From Alphaproteobacteria bacterium (GTDB lineage: Bacteria > Pseudomonadota > Alphaproteobacteria > Rhizobiales > Xanthobacteraceae): 64,000 bases of DNA. A program made the translations under genes and the position numbers. Location: contig VGEP01000004.1 in the NCBI GenBank assembly GCA_016869215.1, positions 62,001 through 126,000 of the forward strand. Direction: 5' to 3'. Every line of letters starts with the position of its first letter. Position 1 is the stretch's first letter. The notes below the pieces were generated by a model that worked only from the letters and a program-made list of their open reading frames with translations, made no database searches and had not been told where the DNA came from. Positions 56,627-64,000 of this stretch are shown piece after piece.

Positions 56627-57862
56627 ATGGACTTCCCGATGACTGAAGACCCCAAGATTCTGCCGCTCATCAACGATCGCACCGACTCGCGCGACATTCT
56701 GGCGCGCGCCAGCAGCCAAGCGGCGAAGCACGGTCTCGACGATTACTTCATCGTCGACGTCGACTCCCATATCGGCGACGGTGCGGCCTGGCCGGAAATC
56801 CTCAAGCTGCTCGAAAACGACGTGCTGCGCGACGATTCGATCTTCTACAGCGCGGCCGCCCGCGGCGCCTTCCTGAACGACACGCCCGGGCTGCAATGGC
56901 AGAGCGTCGGCGGGCGCGTGCCGCACGGCGCTGGGCTGAAAGAGCCGGTCGACGACAAGAGCGCGCCGCGGGAGGTAACGCTGTCGCGCCGCGCCATCGA
57001 CGCGCTCGGGCTCGACTGCCAGGTGTTCTTCCCGAATGCGCTCTTGTTCCTCGGCATGCACCCGGTTCGCGAGATCGAGGTCGAGCTGTCGACCGCATAC
57101 AACCGCTGGATCGTCGAGCGGGTGCTGCCGCACGAGCCGCGCATGAAGGCGATGGTGTACCTCCCCTTCAACACGCCGGAAGCCGCCGAGCGCACGGTCA
57201 AGCGCTTCCTCGGCAAGCCGGGCGTCGTCGGCTTCGTCGTCACCAGCACGCGCTATCAGCCCGTCCACGCCAACGAATACATGCGGCTCTACGCCATGCT
57301 CGAAGAGGCCGGCGTGCCGCTCGCGTTCCACGCTCATCACAATTGGCAGAACGAATACACCAAGCAGCTCAACCGCTTCATCTCGATGCACGCGATTTCG
57401 TTCGTACTCAGCAACCTGGTGCATCTGACCAACTGGGTCATCAACGGCCTGCCGGAACGGTTCCCGAAACTCAAGGTGATCTGGATCGAGTCGGGGCTCG
57501 CCTGGGTGCCGTTCATCATGCAGCGGCTCGACCACGAATTCCTGATGCGCACCTCCGAGGCGCCGCTGCTCAAGCGCCTGCCGAGCCAGTACATGCGCGA
57601 GATGTTTTTCACCATGCAGCCGATGGAAGCGACCAACCTCAAGCTGCTGGAGGGCACGTTCGAGGCGATCAATGCCGAGACGCAGTTGCTCTACGCCTCC
57701 GACTGGCCGCACTGGGACTTCGACGTGCCGGCGCGCCTGTTCGACCTGCCTTTCCTCAACGAGCGCAGCCGGCGCAACATCCTTGGCTACAACGCCGCCC
57801 GCGTGTTCAATCTCGACGTGCCGGCGAAGTACCGGAAGCCGGAGCAGGTCGCGGCGGAGTAG
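56627..57862 (+). CDS. Amidohydrolase 2 (ACMSD-like) family protein, DxH variant
   Basis: The product is 411 residues from ATG 56627; ATG 56639 is an alternative. The fold is that of aminocarboxymuconate semialdehyde decarboxylase and resorcylate decarboxylase. The first metal strand reads 'FIVDVDSHIGDGAAWPEIL', so the usual HxH is DSH, a variant common in one branch of the family. Further marks are 'PLAFHAHHNWQNEYTKQLNR', 'KLKVIWIESGLAWVPFIMQR' and 'LLYASDWPHWDFDVPARLFD'. It may decarboxylate or hydrolyse a ring-cleavage product. It follows the Rieske gene by 23 bases. Confidence 0.85.
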   Translation: MDFPMTEDPKILPLINDRTDSRDILARASSQAAKHGLDDYFIVDVDSHIGDGAAWPEILKLLENDVLRDDSIFYSAAARGAFLNDTPGLQWQSVGGRVPHGAGLKEPVDDKSAPREVTLSRRAIDALGLDCQVFFPNALLFLGMHPVREIEVELSTAYNRWIVERVLPHEPRMKAMVYLPFNTPEAAERTVKRFLGKPGVVGFVVTSTRYQPVHANEYMRLYAMLEEAGVPLAFHAHHNWQNEYTKQLNRFISMHAISFVLSNLVHLTNWVINGLPERFPKLKVIWIESGLAWVPFIMQRLDHEFLMRTSEAPLLKRLPSQYMREMFFTMQPMEATNLKLLEGTFEAINAETQLLYASDWPHWDFDVPARLFDLPFLNERSRRNILGYNAARVFNLDVPAKYRKPEQVAAE

Positions 57863-57921
57863 CGGAGACGCCGCCCTTGATCCGGCGCGCGTGGGGGCCG
57901 ATTCCGAGCTGAGGCGCGACC

Positions 57922-58986
57922 CTAATTGCCCCGCCGCGGCGCTGTCCGAAGCAGTTCTCCAAGCTCCTTGGCGTAAAGCCTCGCGGTGCCGGTCGTGCCG
58001 TGACCGCGTGTCTGGTCGCCCGCCGGGATCAACAGCAGCCGCCCGTTTTTCACGCGCTTGAGGGCGTTTTCCATCAGCCCGGTTTCCGGCGGGTTCCGTT
58101 CGTCGTCAGCTGCGTTGATCGCCAACACCGCGGCTGAAATGCGTTCCAGCCCCGGCGAAGGGTTGTAGTCGCGCGATGCGTCATAGGCGTAGATCAGGTC
58201 GTTGGCGTCGGCACGAAACGGCGCCGCCAGACGATTGTCGACCAGCTTGTCGGCCTGCGCACGGTTCGGCGCAAGCTTTTGCAACGCAAGCGTCCCGCCG
58301 TTGGTCGCGACGCCGAATGCAACGACGGCAAGCTTCATCGAGCGCGGCTGCTCGGTATAGTTTCCATTGTTGTATCCTGGATCGCTGCGGATCGTTTCGA
58401 TCAGCAGCCGCCGCGTCATCCAGTTGCGGCTCGACATCTCAGTGGGCTGGGACGCCATCGGCACCAGCGCGTCCATGACGCCCGGATGCTTCACGCCCCA
58501 AGTCCAGGCGTGCATCCCGCCCATCGAATGGCCGATCACGAGGCGCAGGCGGCGGATCGACAGTCCCTCGGTCAGCAGCCGGTGCTGCGCATCGACCATG
58601 TCGTCGTAGTTGTACCGCGGGAACTTGGTTTTCATTCCGTGCGATGGCTTTGACGTGCGGCCGTGACCGATCGAGTCCGGAAGGATGATGTAGTACCTGC
58701 TGGCGTCGAGCGGCTGCCCCGGTCCGAACATCTGGCCGGCGAAGGCCGGCGTCAGCATGCTGTTGGCGGAACCGTTGGTCCCATGCAGCACCAGCACCGG
58801 CTCGCCCGACGGCTCTCCGATCGTCGTATATCCGATCCGCAGTTCCGGCATGACCTCGCCGGTATGGAATTTGAAGTCCTTGGCGATCCACTCGCCTTGT
58901 TTTGGCGCGGGGTAGTTCTGGGCCGCTGCGGCGAACGGAAGCAACGCAAAGGCGGCGATCGCGGCTGCAGACTGCAAGAGCTTCAT
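57922..58986 (-). CDS. Secreted alpha/beta hydrolase (MetX-like)
   Basis: The product is 354 residues from ATG 58986, with GAGG seven bases upstream. A Sec signal peptide (residues 1-22) is followed by a hydrolase fold. The nucleophile is Ser154 in 'LRLVIGHSMGGMHAWTWGVK', the acid is in 'LAINAADDERNPPETGLM', and the His is in 'AGDQTRGHGTTGTARLY'. Lid and core resemble homoserine O-acetyltransferase, but export rules out that job and suggests an esterase or lactonase in the periplasm. It is convergent with the plus-strand amidohydrolase gene. Confidence 0.85.
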   Translation of the reverse strand: MKLLQSAAAIAAFALLPFAAAAQNYPAPKQGEWIAKDFKFHTGEVMPELRIGYTTIGEPSGEPVLVLHGTNGSANSMLTPAFAGQMFGPGQPLDASRYYIILPDSIGHGRTSKPSHGMKTKFPRYNYDDMVDAQHRLLTEGLSIRRLRLVIGHSMGGMHAWTWGVKHPGVMDALVPMASQPTEMSSRNWMTRRLLIETIRSDPGYNNGNYTEQPRSMKLAVVAFGVATNGGTLALQKLAPNRAQADKLVDNRLAAPFRADANDLIYAYDASRDYNPSPGLERISAAVLAINAADDERNPPETGLMENALKRVKNGRLLLIPAGDQTRGHGTTGTARLYAKELGELLRTAPRRGN

Positions 58987-59166
58987 GGTGCACCTCATCG
59001 GTTGGTTCGCGTGGCGATCGCAGCCTCGCTCTATCGGCTGTCCTTCGCACGAACGGGCGCCCGCCGATGGCATTGCCGATCCGGCGAACCGGGGATTCGG
59101 CACACCCCGGCCCGCAACTCTCGGCAAACCAGTTCAGGCCTGCCTTGGCGCACGACAGGACGCCGG

Positions 59167-59517
59167 TTACTTCGCCGCCGTCACCATGATCTCCACCATC
59201 TTCGCCGGCGATTGCAGCCGCGCCTCGATGCAGGCGCGCACCGGCGCGTTGCCTGGAGAAATCCAGGCGTCCCAGACCTTGTTCATCTCGTCCACGGTGC
59301 GGATGTCCTGCAGCCAGATCACGGCGTGGAGAAGCTTCGACTTGTCGGTTCCACTTTGCTTGAGATAGCCGTCGATCCGGCCCAAGATTTCTGCCGTCTG
59401 CTCGCCCACGCTTTTGCCCACGGACGTCTCCGCCGTCAGGCCCGCGACATAGACCGTGTCGCCATGCACCACCGCGCGCGACATGCGGGCGCCGCTATCG
59501 AAACGCTGGATCGTCAT
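59167..59517 (-). CDS. RidA family protein
   Basis: The product is 116 residues from ATG 59517, with GGAGA upstream. RidA-type enzymes hydrolyse enamine or imine intermediates to ketones and ammonia; other members act as deaminases in aromatic amine pathways. Marks are 'VVHGDTVYVAGLTAE' and the C-terminal 'NAPVRACIEARLQSPAKMVE', where the Arg of PVRACIEARL is the conserved carboxylate-binding residue. It may belong to the catabolic block, where an imine could arise, but it is on the minus strand and 180 bases from the hydrolase gene downstream. Confidence 0.87.
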   Translation of the reverse strand: MTIQRFDSGARMSRAVVHGDTVYVAGLTAETSVGKSVGEQTAEILGRIDGYLKQSGTDKSKLLHAVIWLQDIRTVDEMNKVWDAWISPGNAPVRACIEARLQSPAKMVEIMVTAAK

Positions 59518-59666
59518 CGTGTTCTCCGTTCTTGCCGTGATTTTTGCCCTGCGGGGCATTTGCATTGCTGCACCGCAGCCGCGGCATTGCCGAGTTGCAG
59601 TCGAGCGCTAGGATAGCCGCCGCCGGTTCGTTGGCCAAGAAAGTGGACATCTGGGGAGGCGTGCGC

Positions 59667-60635
59667 GTGACGAAAGTTCTGAGTGTGCTGGTTGCACTGG
59701 CGTTTGCCGGGGCCGCGGTCGGAAACGCGAACGCCCAGACGCCCTACCCCAACAAGCCGATCCGCATCGTAATCCCGTTCGGCCCCGGCGGGCTTGCCGA
59801 CATCACAACCCGTCTCATGGCTCAGCGCCTTTCCGAGCGCACCGGCCAGCAGGTTGTGATCGAGAACCGGCCAGGCGCCGGCGGCGTGGTCGCCGCCAAT
59901 GCCGTCATTGCCGCGCCGCCCGACGGCTACACGCTGTTCGTGCTGTCGAGCGGCATCATCCTGTCGACCTCGCTGCTCAAGACCATGCCATTCGATCCGC
60001 GGACGGCGTTTACGCCGGTATCGACTGTCGCATTCTTCGACCTGCTGCTGCTCGCCAAGGGCGACAGCCCGCTCCGCACCACCGCCGACATGCTCACGTC
60101 CGCGCGCGCCAATCCCGCCGCCTTCAATGTCGCCACGATCAACCCGGGCAGCACGCAGAACATCACGGCCGAGCTCGTCAAGTCGGCGACCGGAATTCCG
60201 ATGACGATCGTGCCCCACCGCAGCAGCGGCGAAGTGCTCACCTCCTTGCTGCGCGGCGATATCCAGATCGGCGTGGAGTCCTACGCCGCGTTGAAGGCGC
60301 CGATCGACGCCGGGCAGGTTCGCGCCATCGCCGCGACCGGCGAGAAGCGGTCGCCGATGCAGCCGAACGTCCCGACGCTGAAGGAGAACGGCGTCGACGC
60401 CGTTGTGGTCGGCTGGAACGGGATTGCCGCACCGGCCCAGACGCCGAAGGAGGTCGTCGCGACGCTGTCCGGTCATATTCGCGCCATCGTCGACGCTCCC
60501 GACTTCAAGAAGCGCGTCCTCGACTTGGGCACCGAGGCCAGAGCCACCACGCCGGAGGAGCTGACCGCGATCGTCGCCGCCGACGCTGCCAAATGGGCCG
60601 CCGTCATCAAGAAGGCCGGCATCGAGCCGCGGTAG
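59667..60635 (+). CDS. Bug-family (tripartite tricarboxylate) solute-binding protein 1
   Basis: The product is 322 residues from GTG 59667, with GGGGAGG seven bases upstream; the earlier in-frame codons are unlike a signal peptide. The signal peptide ends near 'NANAQ'. The Bug fold has 'PIRIVIPFGPGGLADITTRL', 'GQQVVIENRPGAGGVVAANA' and 'PDGYTLFVLSSG'. It is periplasmic and likely binds a small carboxylate or aromatic acid. No TctA or TctB membrane gene is in the window, so the protein is an orphan here. Confidence 0.9.
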   Translation: MTKVLSVLVALAFAGAAVGNANAQTPYPNKPIRIVIPFGPGGLADITTRLMAQRLSERTGQQVVIENRPGAGGVVAANAVIAAPPDGYTLFVLSSGIILSTSLLKTMPFDPRTAFTPVSTVAFFDLLLLAKGDSPLRTTADMLTSARANPAAFNVATINPGSTQNITAELVKSATGIPMTIVPHRSSGEVLTSLLRGDIQIGVESYAALKAPIDAGQVRAIAATGEKRSPMQPNVPTLKENGVDAVVVGWNGIAAPAQTPKEVVATLSGHIRAIVDAPDFKKRVLDLGTEARATTPEELTAIVAADAAKWAAVIKKAGIEPR

Positions 60636-60667
60636 GCGTCGCACGATGTGTAACACTCTCTCCGCAG

Positions 60668-60775
60668 TCATTCCGGGACGGCGCGAAGCGCCGGGCCCGG
60701 AATCCAGAGCCGCCTGCACCGCGTGTGTTGCCCTGGATTCCGGGTTCGCTCGCTGCGCTGGCGCCCCGGAATGAC
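60668..60775. repeat. Palindromic intergenic repeat of the TCATTCCGGG type
   Basis: Outer arms TCATTCCGGG and CCCCGGAATGA enclose inner palindromes (GGCGCGAAGCGCC and TTCGCTCGCTGCGC) and the pair GGAATCCAG and CTGGATTCC. The form is a frequent Bradyrhizobium-type intergenic element. It fills the gap between the Bug gene and the next amidohydrolase gene. Confidence 0.75.
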
Positions 60776-60793
60776 AAAGGCAGTGCCGAAGCG

Positions 60794-61588
60794 ATGAAAA
60801 TCGACGCGCATGTGCATGTCTTCACGACCGACATGCCGCTGATCGACAATCCGCGGCACGCGCCGAAGTACAGCTTCACGCACGAGCAGTTGATTGCAAC
60901 GCTCGACGATAACGGCATCGACCGCGCGGTGATCGCCGCCGCAAGCCCGTGGGGCGACTACAACGACTACACGCTCGCAGCATTGCGCGCACATCCGCGG
61001 CGGCTGCGCGGTACCGTCATCCTCAAACCGACTGTCGAGCGCTACGCGCTCGAAGCGATGGCGCGGGACGGCGTCTGCGGCGTGCGGCTGCCGTTCATCG
61101 GGCTGCCGAAGCTGCCCGACATCGCCACGTTCGAATATCGCGCGTTCTTCCGCCGCCTCGCCGACCTCGGCTGGCACGTGCACCCGCACGTCGACGGAGA
61201 TGACCTGCGGAAAATCCTGCCGACGCTGGAAGCCTCCGGCGTCAAGATCGTGGTCGACCATCTTGGCCGGCCCGATCCGAAGACCGGCATCGCCAGCGAC
61301 GGCTTCAAGGCCCTGCTGCGCTCGATCGACAAGGGCCGCACGTGGGTCAAGGTGTCGGCCGGCTACCGACTCGGACCGCAGGCGGTAACATACGCGCGCG
61401 AGCTTCTTCGCGCCGCGGGCCCCGACCGTCTCGTTTGGGCGAGCGACTGCCCGTTCGTCGGCCACGAGAACCAGTTCGCCTACAAGTCCACCATGGACTG
61501 GCTCGCCGAATGCGTGCCCGACCCCGCCGCGCGCGCCAAGGTGTTCGGCGAAACCGCTTTCAAGCTTTACTTCGACGCCGCCGCATGA
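60794..61588 (+). CDS. Amidohydrolase 2 family (LigI-like) hydrolase 1
   Basis: The product is 264 residues from ATG 60794. It starts directly with the metal strand 'MKIDAHVHVFTTDMPLIDNP' (HxH) and has 'DLGWHVHPHVDGDDLRKILP', 'VKIVVDHLGRPDPKTGIASD' and 'PDRLVWASDCPFVGHENQFA'. It resembles 2-pyrone-4,6-dicarboxylate hydrolase and related lactonases that open ring-cleavage products. The upstream frame crosses the repeat and is left out. It lies between two Bug genes, 25 bases before the second. Confidence 0.85.
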   Translation: MKIDAHVHVFTTDMPLIDNPRHAPKYSFTHEQLIATLDDNGIDRAVIAAASPWGDYNDYTLAALRAHPRRLRGTVILKPTVERYALEAMARDGVCGVRLPFIGLPKLPDIATFEYRAFFRRLADLGWHVHPHVDGDDLRKILPTLEASGVKIVVDHLGRPDPKTGIASDGFKALLRSIDKGRTWVKVSAGYRLGPQAVTYARELLRAAGPDRLVWASDCPFVGHENQFAYKSTMDWLAECVPDPAARAKVFGETAFKLYFDAAA

Positions 61589-61613
61589 CGTCCATCCGCA
61601 GGGAGACCGCATC

Positions 61614-62576
61614 ATGACCCGCATCGCAGCACTGGCGCTCGCAGCGCTCGCCGCTCTCGTGACAAGCCCGAGCCACGCCCAATATCCGCAACACCCGATC
61701 AAGCTTTACGTGCCGTTCCCCGCCGGCGGCGCGGTCGACATCGTGGCGCGCATCTACGCGGCGAAGATTTCCGAAGACCTCGGCAAGCCGGTCATCGTCG
61801 AGAACAAGGCCGGCGCGGGCGGCATCATCGCGACGAACGAAACCGCCAAGGCCGCGCCCGACGGCTACACGCTGCTGCTGACGACGCCGAACCACACCAT
61901 CAACCCGGCTCTCAACGCCGCAATCCCCTACAACACCGAGAAGGACATCGCGCCGGTTTCCATCGTCGCTGAGGTGCCGGAGGTGCTGGTGAGCCACCCC
62001 GGCGCGCCGTTCAAGGACTTCAAGGGCTTCGTTGCGCACGCCAAGGCCAACCCCGGCAAGCTGAACTATTCGTCGGCGGGCATCGGGACGCTGCCGCACA
62101 TCACCTTCGAGCTGCTGCTGCGGCGCATGAACATCCAGGTCGCGCACATCCCCTATCGCGGCGCGGCACCGGCGATGAACGACCTGCTGTCCGGCGTCGT
62201 GCAGCTCAAGCTCGACACCTATGCCACTGCGAACCAGCACGTGAACGCGGGCAAGCTGCATTACCTTGGCATCGCCAGCCGCGAGCGCTCGAAGCTTCTT
62301 CCGAACGTGCCGACCATCGCCGAGCAAGGCCTGCCGGGCTACGAGGGCATCCTGTGGATTGGCCTGGTCGCGCCGGGCGCGACGCCGAAGCCCGTCATCG
62401 AGCGCCTGCAGGCCGCGACCGCCAAGGCGATGCGCGCGCCCGACGTGATCGACAAATTGCAGAAACAGGGCATCGAGCCGGTCGGGGGCACGACGGCGGA
62501 CTTCGCTGCGCTGATCGCGCGCGAACTGCCGCAATGGCGCGATCTTGTGAAGTCGGCAAACATCAAGGTGCAATGA
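61614..62576 (+). CDS. Bug-family solute-binding protein 2
   Basis: The product is 320 residues from ATG 61614, with AGGGAGA upstream. The signal peptide ends at SHAQ. Marks are 'PIKLYVPFPAGGAVDIVARI', 'GKPVIVENKAGAGGIIATNE' and 'APDGYTLLLTTPNHTINPAL'. It parallels the protein at 59667 but is clearly a different paralog. No permease gene accompanies it. It lies 25 bases after a LigI-like gene and may bind the substrate or product of that enzyme. Confidence 0.9.
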   Translation: MTRIAALALAALAALVTSPSHAQYPQHPIKLYVPFPAGGAVDIVARIYAAKISEDLGKPVIVENKAGAGGIIATNETAKAAPDGYTLLLTTPNHTINPALNAAIPYNTEKDIAPVSIVAEVPEVLVSHPGAPFKDFKGFVAHAKANPGKLNYSSAGIGTLPHITFELLLRRMNIQVAHIPYRGAAPAMNDLLSGVVQLKLDTYATANQHVNAGKLHYLGIASRERSKLLPNVPTIAEQGLPGYEGILWIGLVAPGATPKPVIERLQAATAKAMRAPDVIDKLQKQGIEPVGGTTADFAALIARELPQWRDLVKSANIKVQ

Positions 62577-62593
62577 GACAAGCGCAGGGCTCG

Positions 62594-62740
62594 TTTCCCG
62601 CACGCGGTGCAGCGCGATAGCGGTGCACCGCAGATGCGGGACCCCGGTTTGTTAGCTACCTTCCAGCAACCGGGGTCCCGGGTCTGCAGCTCAACACTCC
62701 ACTCCGCTTCGCTTCGTGCTGCGCTGCGCCCGGGACACGC
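62594..62740. repeat. Long palindromic intergenic repeat, copy B (inverted relative to copy A)
   Basis: The blocks GCGGTGCAGCG...CGGTGCACCGC, CGGGACCCCGGTT...CCGGGGTCCCGGGTCTGC and GCGCCCGGGACA recur in the same order as in the reverse complement of 10388-10531. The central parts differ. The element separates the second Bug gene from the last LigI-like gene. Confidence 0.75.
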
Positions 62741-62778
62741 AAGCGGATATCGCCCTCGTCTCTCTCAGGAAATTTAAG

Positions 62779-63645
62779 ATGGCCATTCTTACACAAGCGC
62801 CCGACCCCAATCCCAAGACGCCCAAGCTGAAACCGCCGCCCGGCGCCTGCGACACCCATGTGCACCTGTTCGGGCCGTCGGGAAAATATCCGTTCGCCTC
62901 CGACAGCCCCTACACCTCGCGCGACGCGCTGCCGGAGACGCTGTTCGCGTTGCAGGACAAGCTCGGCCTGTCCACCGCCGTGGTCGTCAGCCCCGGCGGC
63001 TATGGCCGCAACGCCGCGATGCTCTGCGATGTGCTGGCGAAGCACGGCAAGCGCCTGCGCGGCATCGCGCTGATGCCCGACGACGCGCCGGACGCCGAGT
63101 TCGCGCGCCTCACCGCTCTCGGCGTCAAGGGCCTGCGCATGATGAGCGTCAAGCGCGGCGCGCACGTGCCGCACCTCAACACCGAGACCGCGGCGCGCGC
63201 GCACGCCCACGGCTGGCACGTGCAGTTCTATCCGCACGGCACCGACATCGTCGAATACGCCGACAAGCTTCTGGCGCTGAAGAACGACGTCGTGCTCGAT
63301 CATTTTGCGAGCCTGCCGGCCGCGGGCGGCGTCGATCAGCCGGCGATGAAGGCCGTCATGCGGATGCTCGACAGCGGCCGCGTGTGGCTCAAGCTCTCCG
63401 GCCCGATGCGCTGCACGCCCGGCGATTTCCCCTACGCGCCGGTGACGCAACTCGCACGCGCCCTCGTCAGGCACACGCCCGAGCGCCTCGTATGGGGATC
63501 GGACTGGCCGCACGTCAACATGGACGGCCGCGGCATGCCCAACGACGGCGACCTGCTCGACATGATGCTGGAGTGGTGCCCCGACGAGGCCGTGCGCAAC
63601 CGCATCCTCGCGGACAATGCAAAGAAGCTCTACGGCTTCGGCTAG
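62779..63645 (+). CDS. Amidohydrolase 2 family (LigI-like) hydrolase 2
   Basis: The product is 288 residues from ATG 62779, with AGGAAA upstream. 'PPGACDTHVHLFGPSGKYPF' gives the HxH metal strand, and 'WHVQFYPHGTDIVEYADKLL', 'VVLDHFASLPAAGGVDQPAM' and 'PERLVWGSDWPHVNMDGRGM' follow, as in 2-pyrone-4,6-dicarboxylate hydrolase. It is more LigI-like than the protein at 60794. It may hydrolyse a pyrone or lactone dicarboxylate. Its stop overlaps the first base of the repeat at 63645. Confidence 0.87.
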   Translation: MAILTQAPDPNPKTPKLKPPPGACDTHVHLFGPSGKYPFASDSPYTSRDALPETLFALQDKLGLSTAVVVSPGGYGRNAAMLCDVLAKHGKRLRGIALMPDDAPDAEFARLTALGVKGLRMMSVKRGAHVPHLNTETAARAHAHGWHVQFYPHGTDIVEYADKLLALKNDVVLDHFASLPAAGGVDQPAMKAVMRMLDSGRVWLKLSGPMRCTPGDFPYAPVTQLARALVRHTPERLVWGSDWPHVNMDGRGMPNDGDLLDMMLEWCPDEAVRNRILADNAKKLYGFG

Positions 63646-63693
63646 GGCATGATCCCGAAAAGTGGGAACCGGTTTTCGGAAAAGATCATGCCC
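63645..63693. repeat. Palindromic intergenic repeat of the GGGCATGATC type
   Basis: Arms GGGCATGATC and GATCATGCCC enclose CCGAAAA...TTTTCGG around GTGGGAACCGG. I know this as a very common intergenic repeat in Bradyrhizobium and relatives. It begins at the last base of the LigI-like gene's stop codon and can form a stable hairpin. Confidence 0.85.
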
Positions 63694-63748
63694 AGACAAA
63701 GAGAAAAGACTAGATACTGATTCAACGCAGTTGAATCAGTATCTAGTC
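63694..63748 (-). terminator. Perfect-hairpin terminator overlapping the protoglobin-like stop codon
   Basis: A perfect 19-base stem (63708-63726 and 63730-63748) with a three-base loop is followed on the minus strand by TTTTCTCTTTG. The stop codon TAG (63743-63745) is inside the stem, so the gene ends within its own terminator. The stem is AT-rich compared with the region. Confidence 0.75.
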
Positions 63749-64000
63749 GAGCACGTAGCGGGTGTCCTCATACGCGGCCAGCGCGATGCTCATGTCGAGC
63801 GCGACGTATTTCTCCACCGTCTTGAGAATACGGCCCTTCTCCACCACCGCAATCTCCGCCTTCAGCACGGCTTCGATGAACTCCATCTTGAGCGCCATGT
63901 ATCCGGCCACAAACCACGCGGTGCCGAGGCCGATGTCGCGGTGCCGCATCCCGACGCGCTGCACGCTGAGCACGTAATCCTCGTCGAACCGCGACGCGAA
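63743..64000 (-). CDS. Protoglobin-like heme protein, 3' end only
   Basis: Eighty-five codons plus the stop are visible and the frame is open to base 64000, so the gene starts outside the window. The part seen has 'VLSVQRVGMRHRDIGLGTAW' and 'FVAGYMALKMEFIEAVLKAE', then a helix ending 'ALDMSIALAAYEDTRYVLD'. The pattern R-x-G-x2-H-x2-I-G-L-x4-W is typical of the globin-coupled sensor or protoglobin fold. As it stops right after the globin helices, it is likely a single-domain protoglobin, unless an output domain lies upstream in an unusual order. An oxygen or other gas ligand is expected. Confidence 0.6.
   Translation of the reverse strand, partial: FASRFDEDYVLSVQRVGMRHRDIGLGTAWFVAGYMALKMEFIEAVLKAEIAVVEKGRILKTVEKYVALDMSIALAAYEDTRYVLD

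Overview
The window is high-G+C, densely packed bacterial chromosome. It looks like an alphaproteobacterium of the Hyphomicrobiales, close to Bradyrhizobium, Rhodopseudomonas or the Xanthobacteraceae. Supporting signs are the CcrM (GANTC) methyltransferase, two small DUF3551 secreted proteins, orphan Bug-type binding proteins, fused TAXI-TRAP permease, and several families of long palindromic intergenic repeats that I know from Bradyrhizobium-like genomes. No rRNA, tRNA, CRISPR array, transposase or phage gene was seen.

Layout. 1-8022: a truncated DUF2339 membrane protein, two related small secreted proteins flanking a PaaI thioesterase and a LysR-type remnant, an AcuI-like reductase and two tandem paralogous MFS transporters. 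8023-10386: an operator-like palindrome followed by nadA-nadC. 10533-23074: SleB-like hydrolase, TAXI-TRAP transporter, ppdK, the coupled operon glyQ-CDGSH-glyS, and an S49 peptidase. 23140-31086: DUF2007-methyltransferase fusion, glycosyltransferase, octaprenyl diphosphate synthase, ispE, a TPR protein carrying a peptidoglycan-binding-like segment, and etfD. 31187-46359: unknown membrane protein, uracil-DNA glycosylase, TPR protein, purine permease, GT39-like protein, rnhB, radical SAM protein, amidohydrolase with MarR-GNAT regulator, moaB and others. 46627-51238: ccrM, then a complete ptxABCD phosphite operon on the opposite strand with a Pho-box-like site. 51352-63645: a catabolic-looking block with lactonase-type, VOC, GST, FAD monooxygenase, Rieske, three amidohydrolases, a hydrolase, RidA and two Bug binding proteins. 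63743-64000: the 3' end of a protoglobin-like gene.

The best system here is ptxABCD. An ABC importer (PtxABC) would take up phosphite, and PtxD, which keeps every active-site residue I know for phosphite dehydrogenase, would oxidise it to phosphate with NAD. The genes overlap or nearly touch, and two 7-base TGTCA-containing repeats with 11-base spacing lie 69 bases upstream of ptxA, so phosphate-starvation control through PhoB is likely.

Other items worth checking are a uracil-DNA glycosylase without the four iron-sulfur cysteines, four GANTC sites clustered at the ccrM start, the CDGSH gene locked between glyQ and glyS, nadA-nadC without nadB beneath a near-perfect palindrome, and two domain-fusion proteins.
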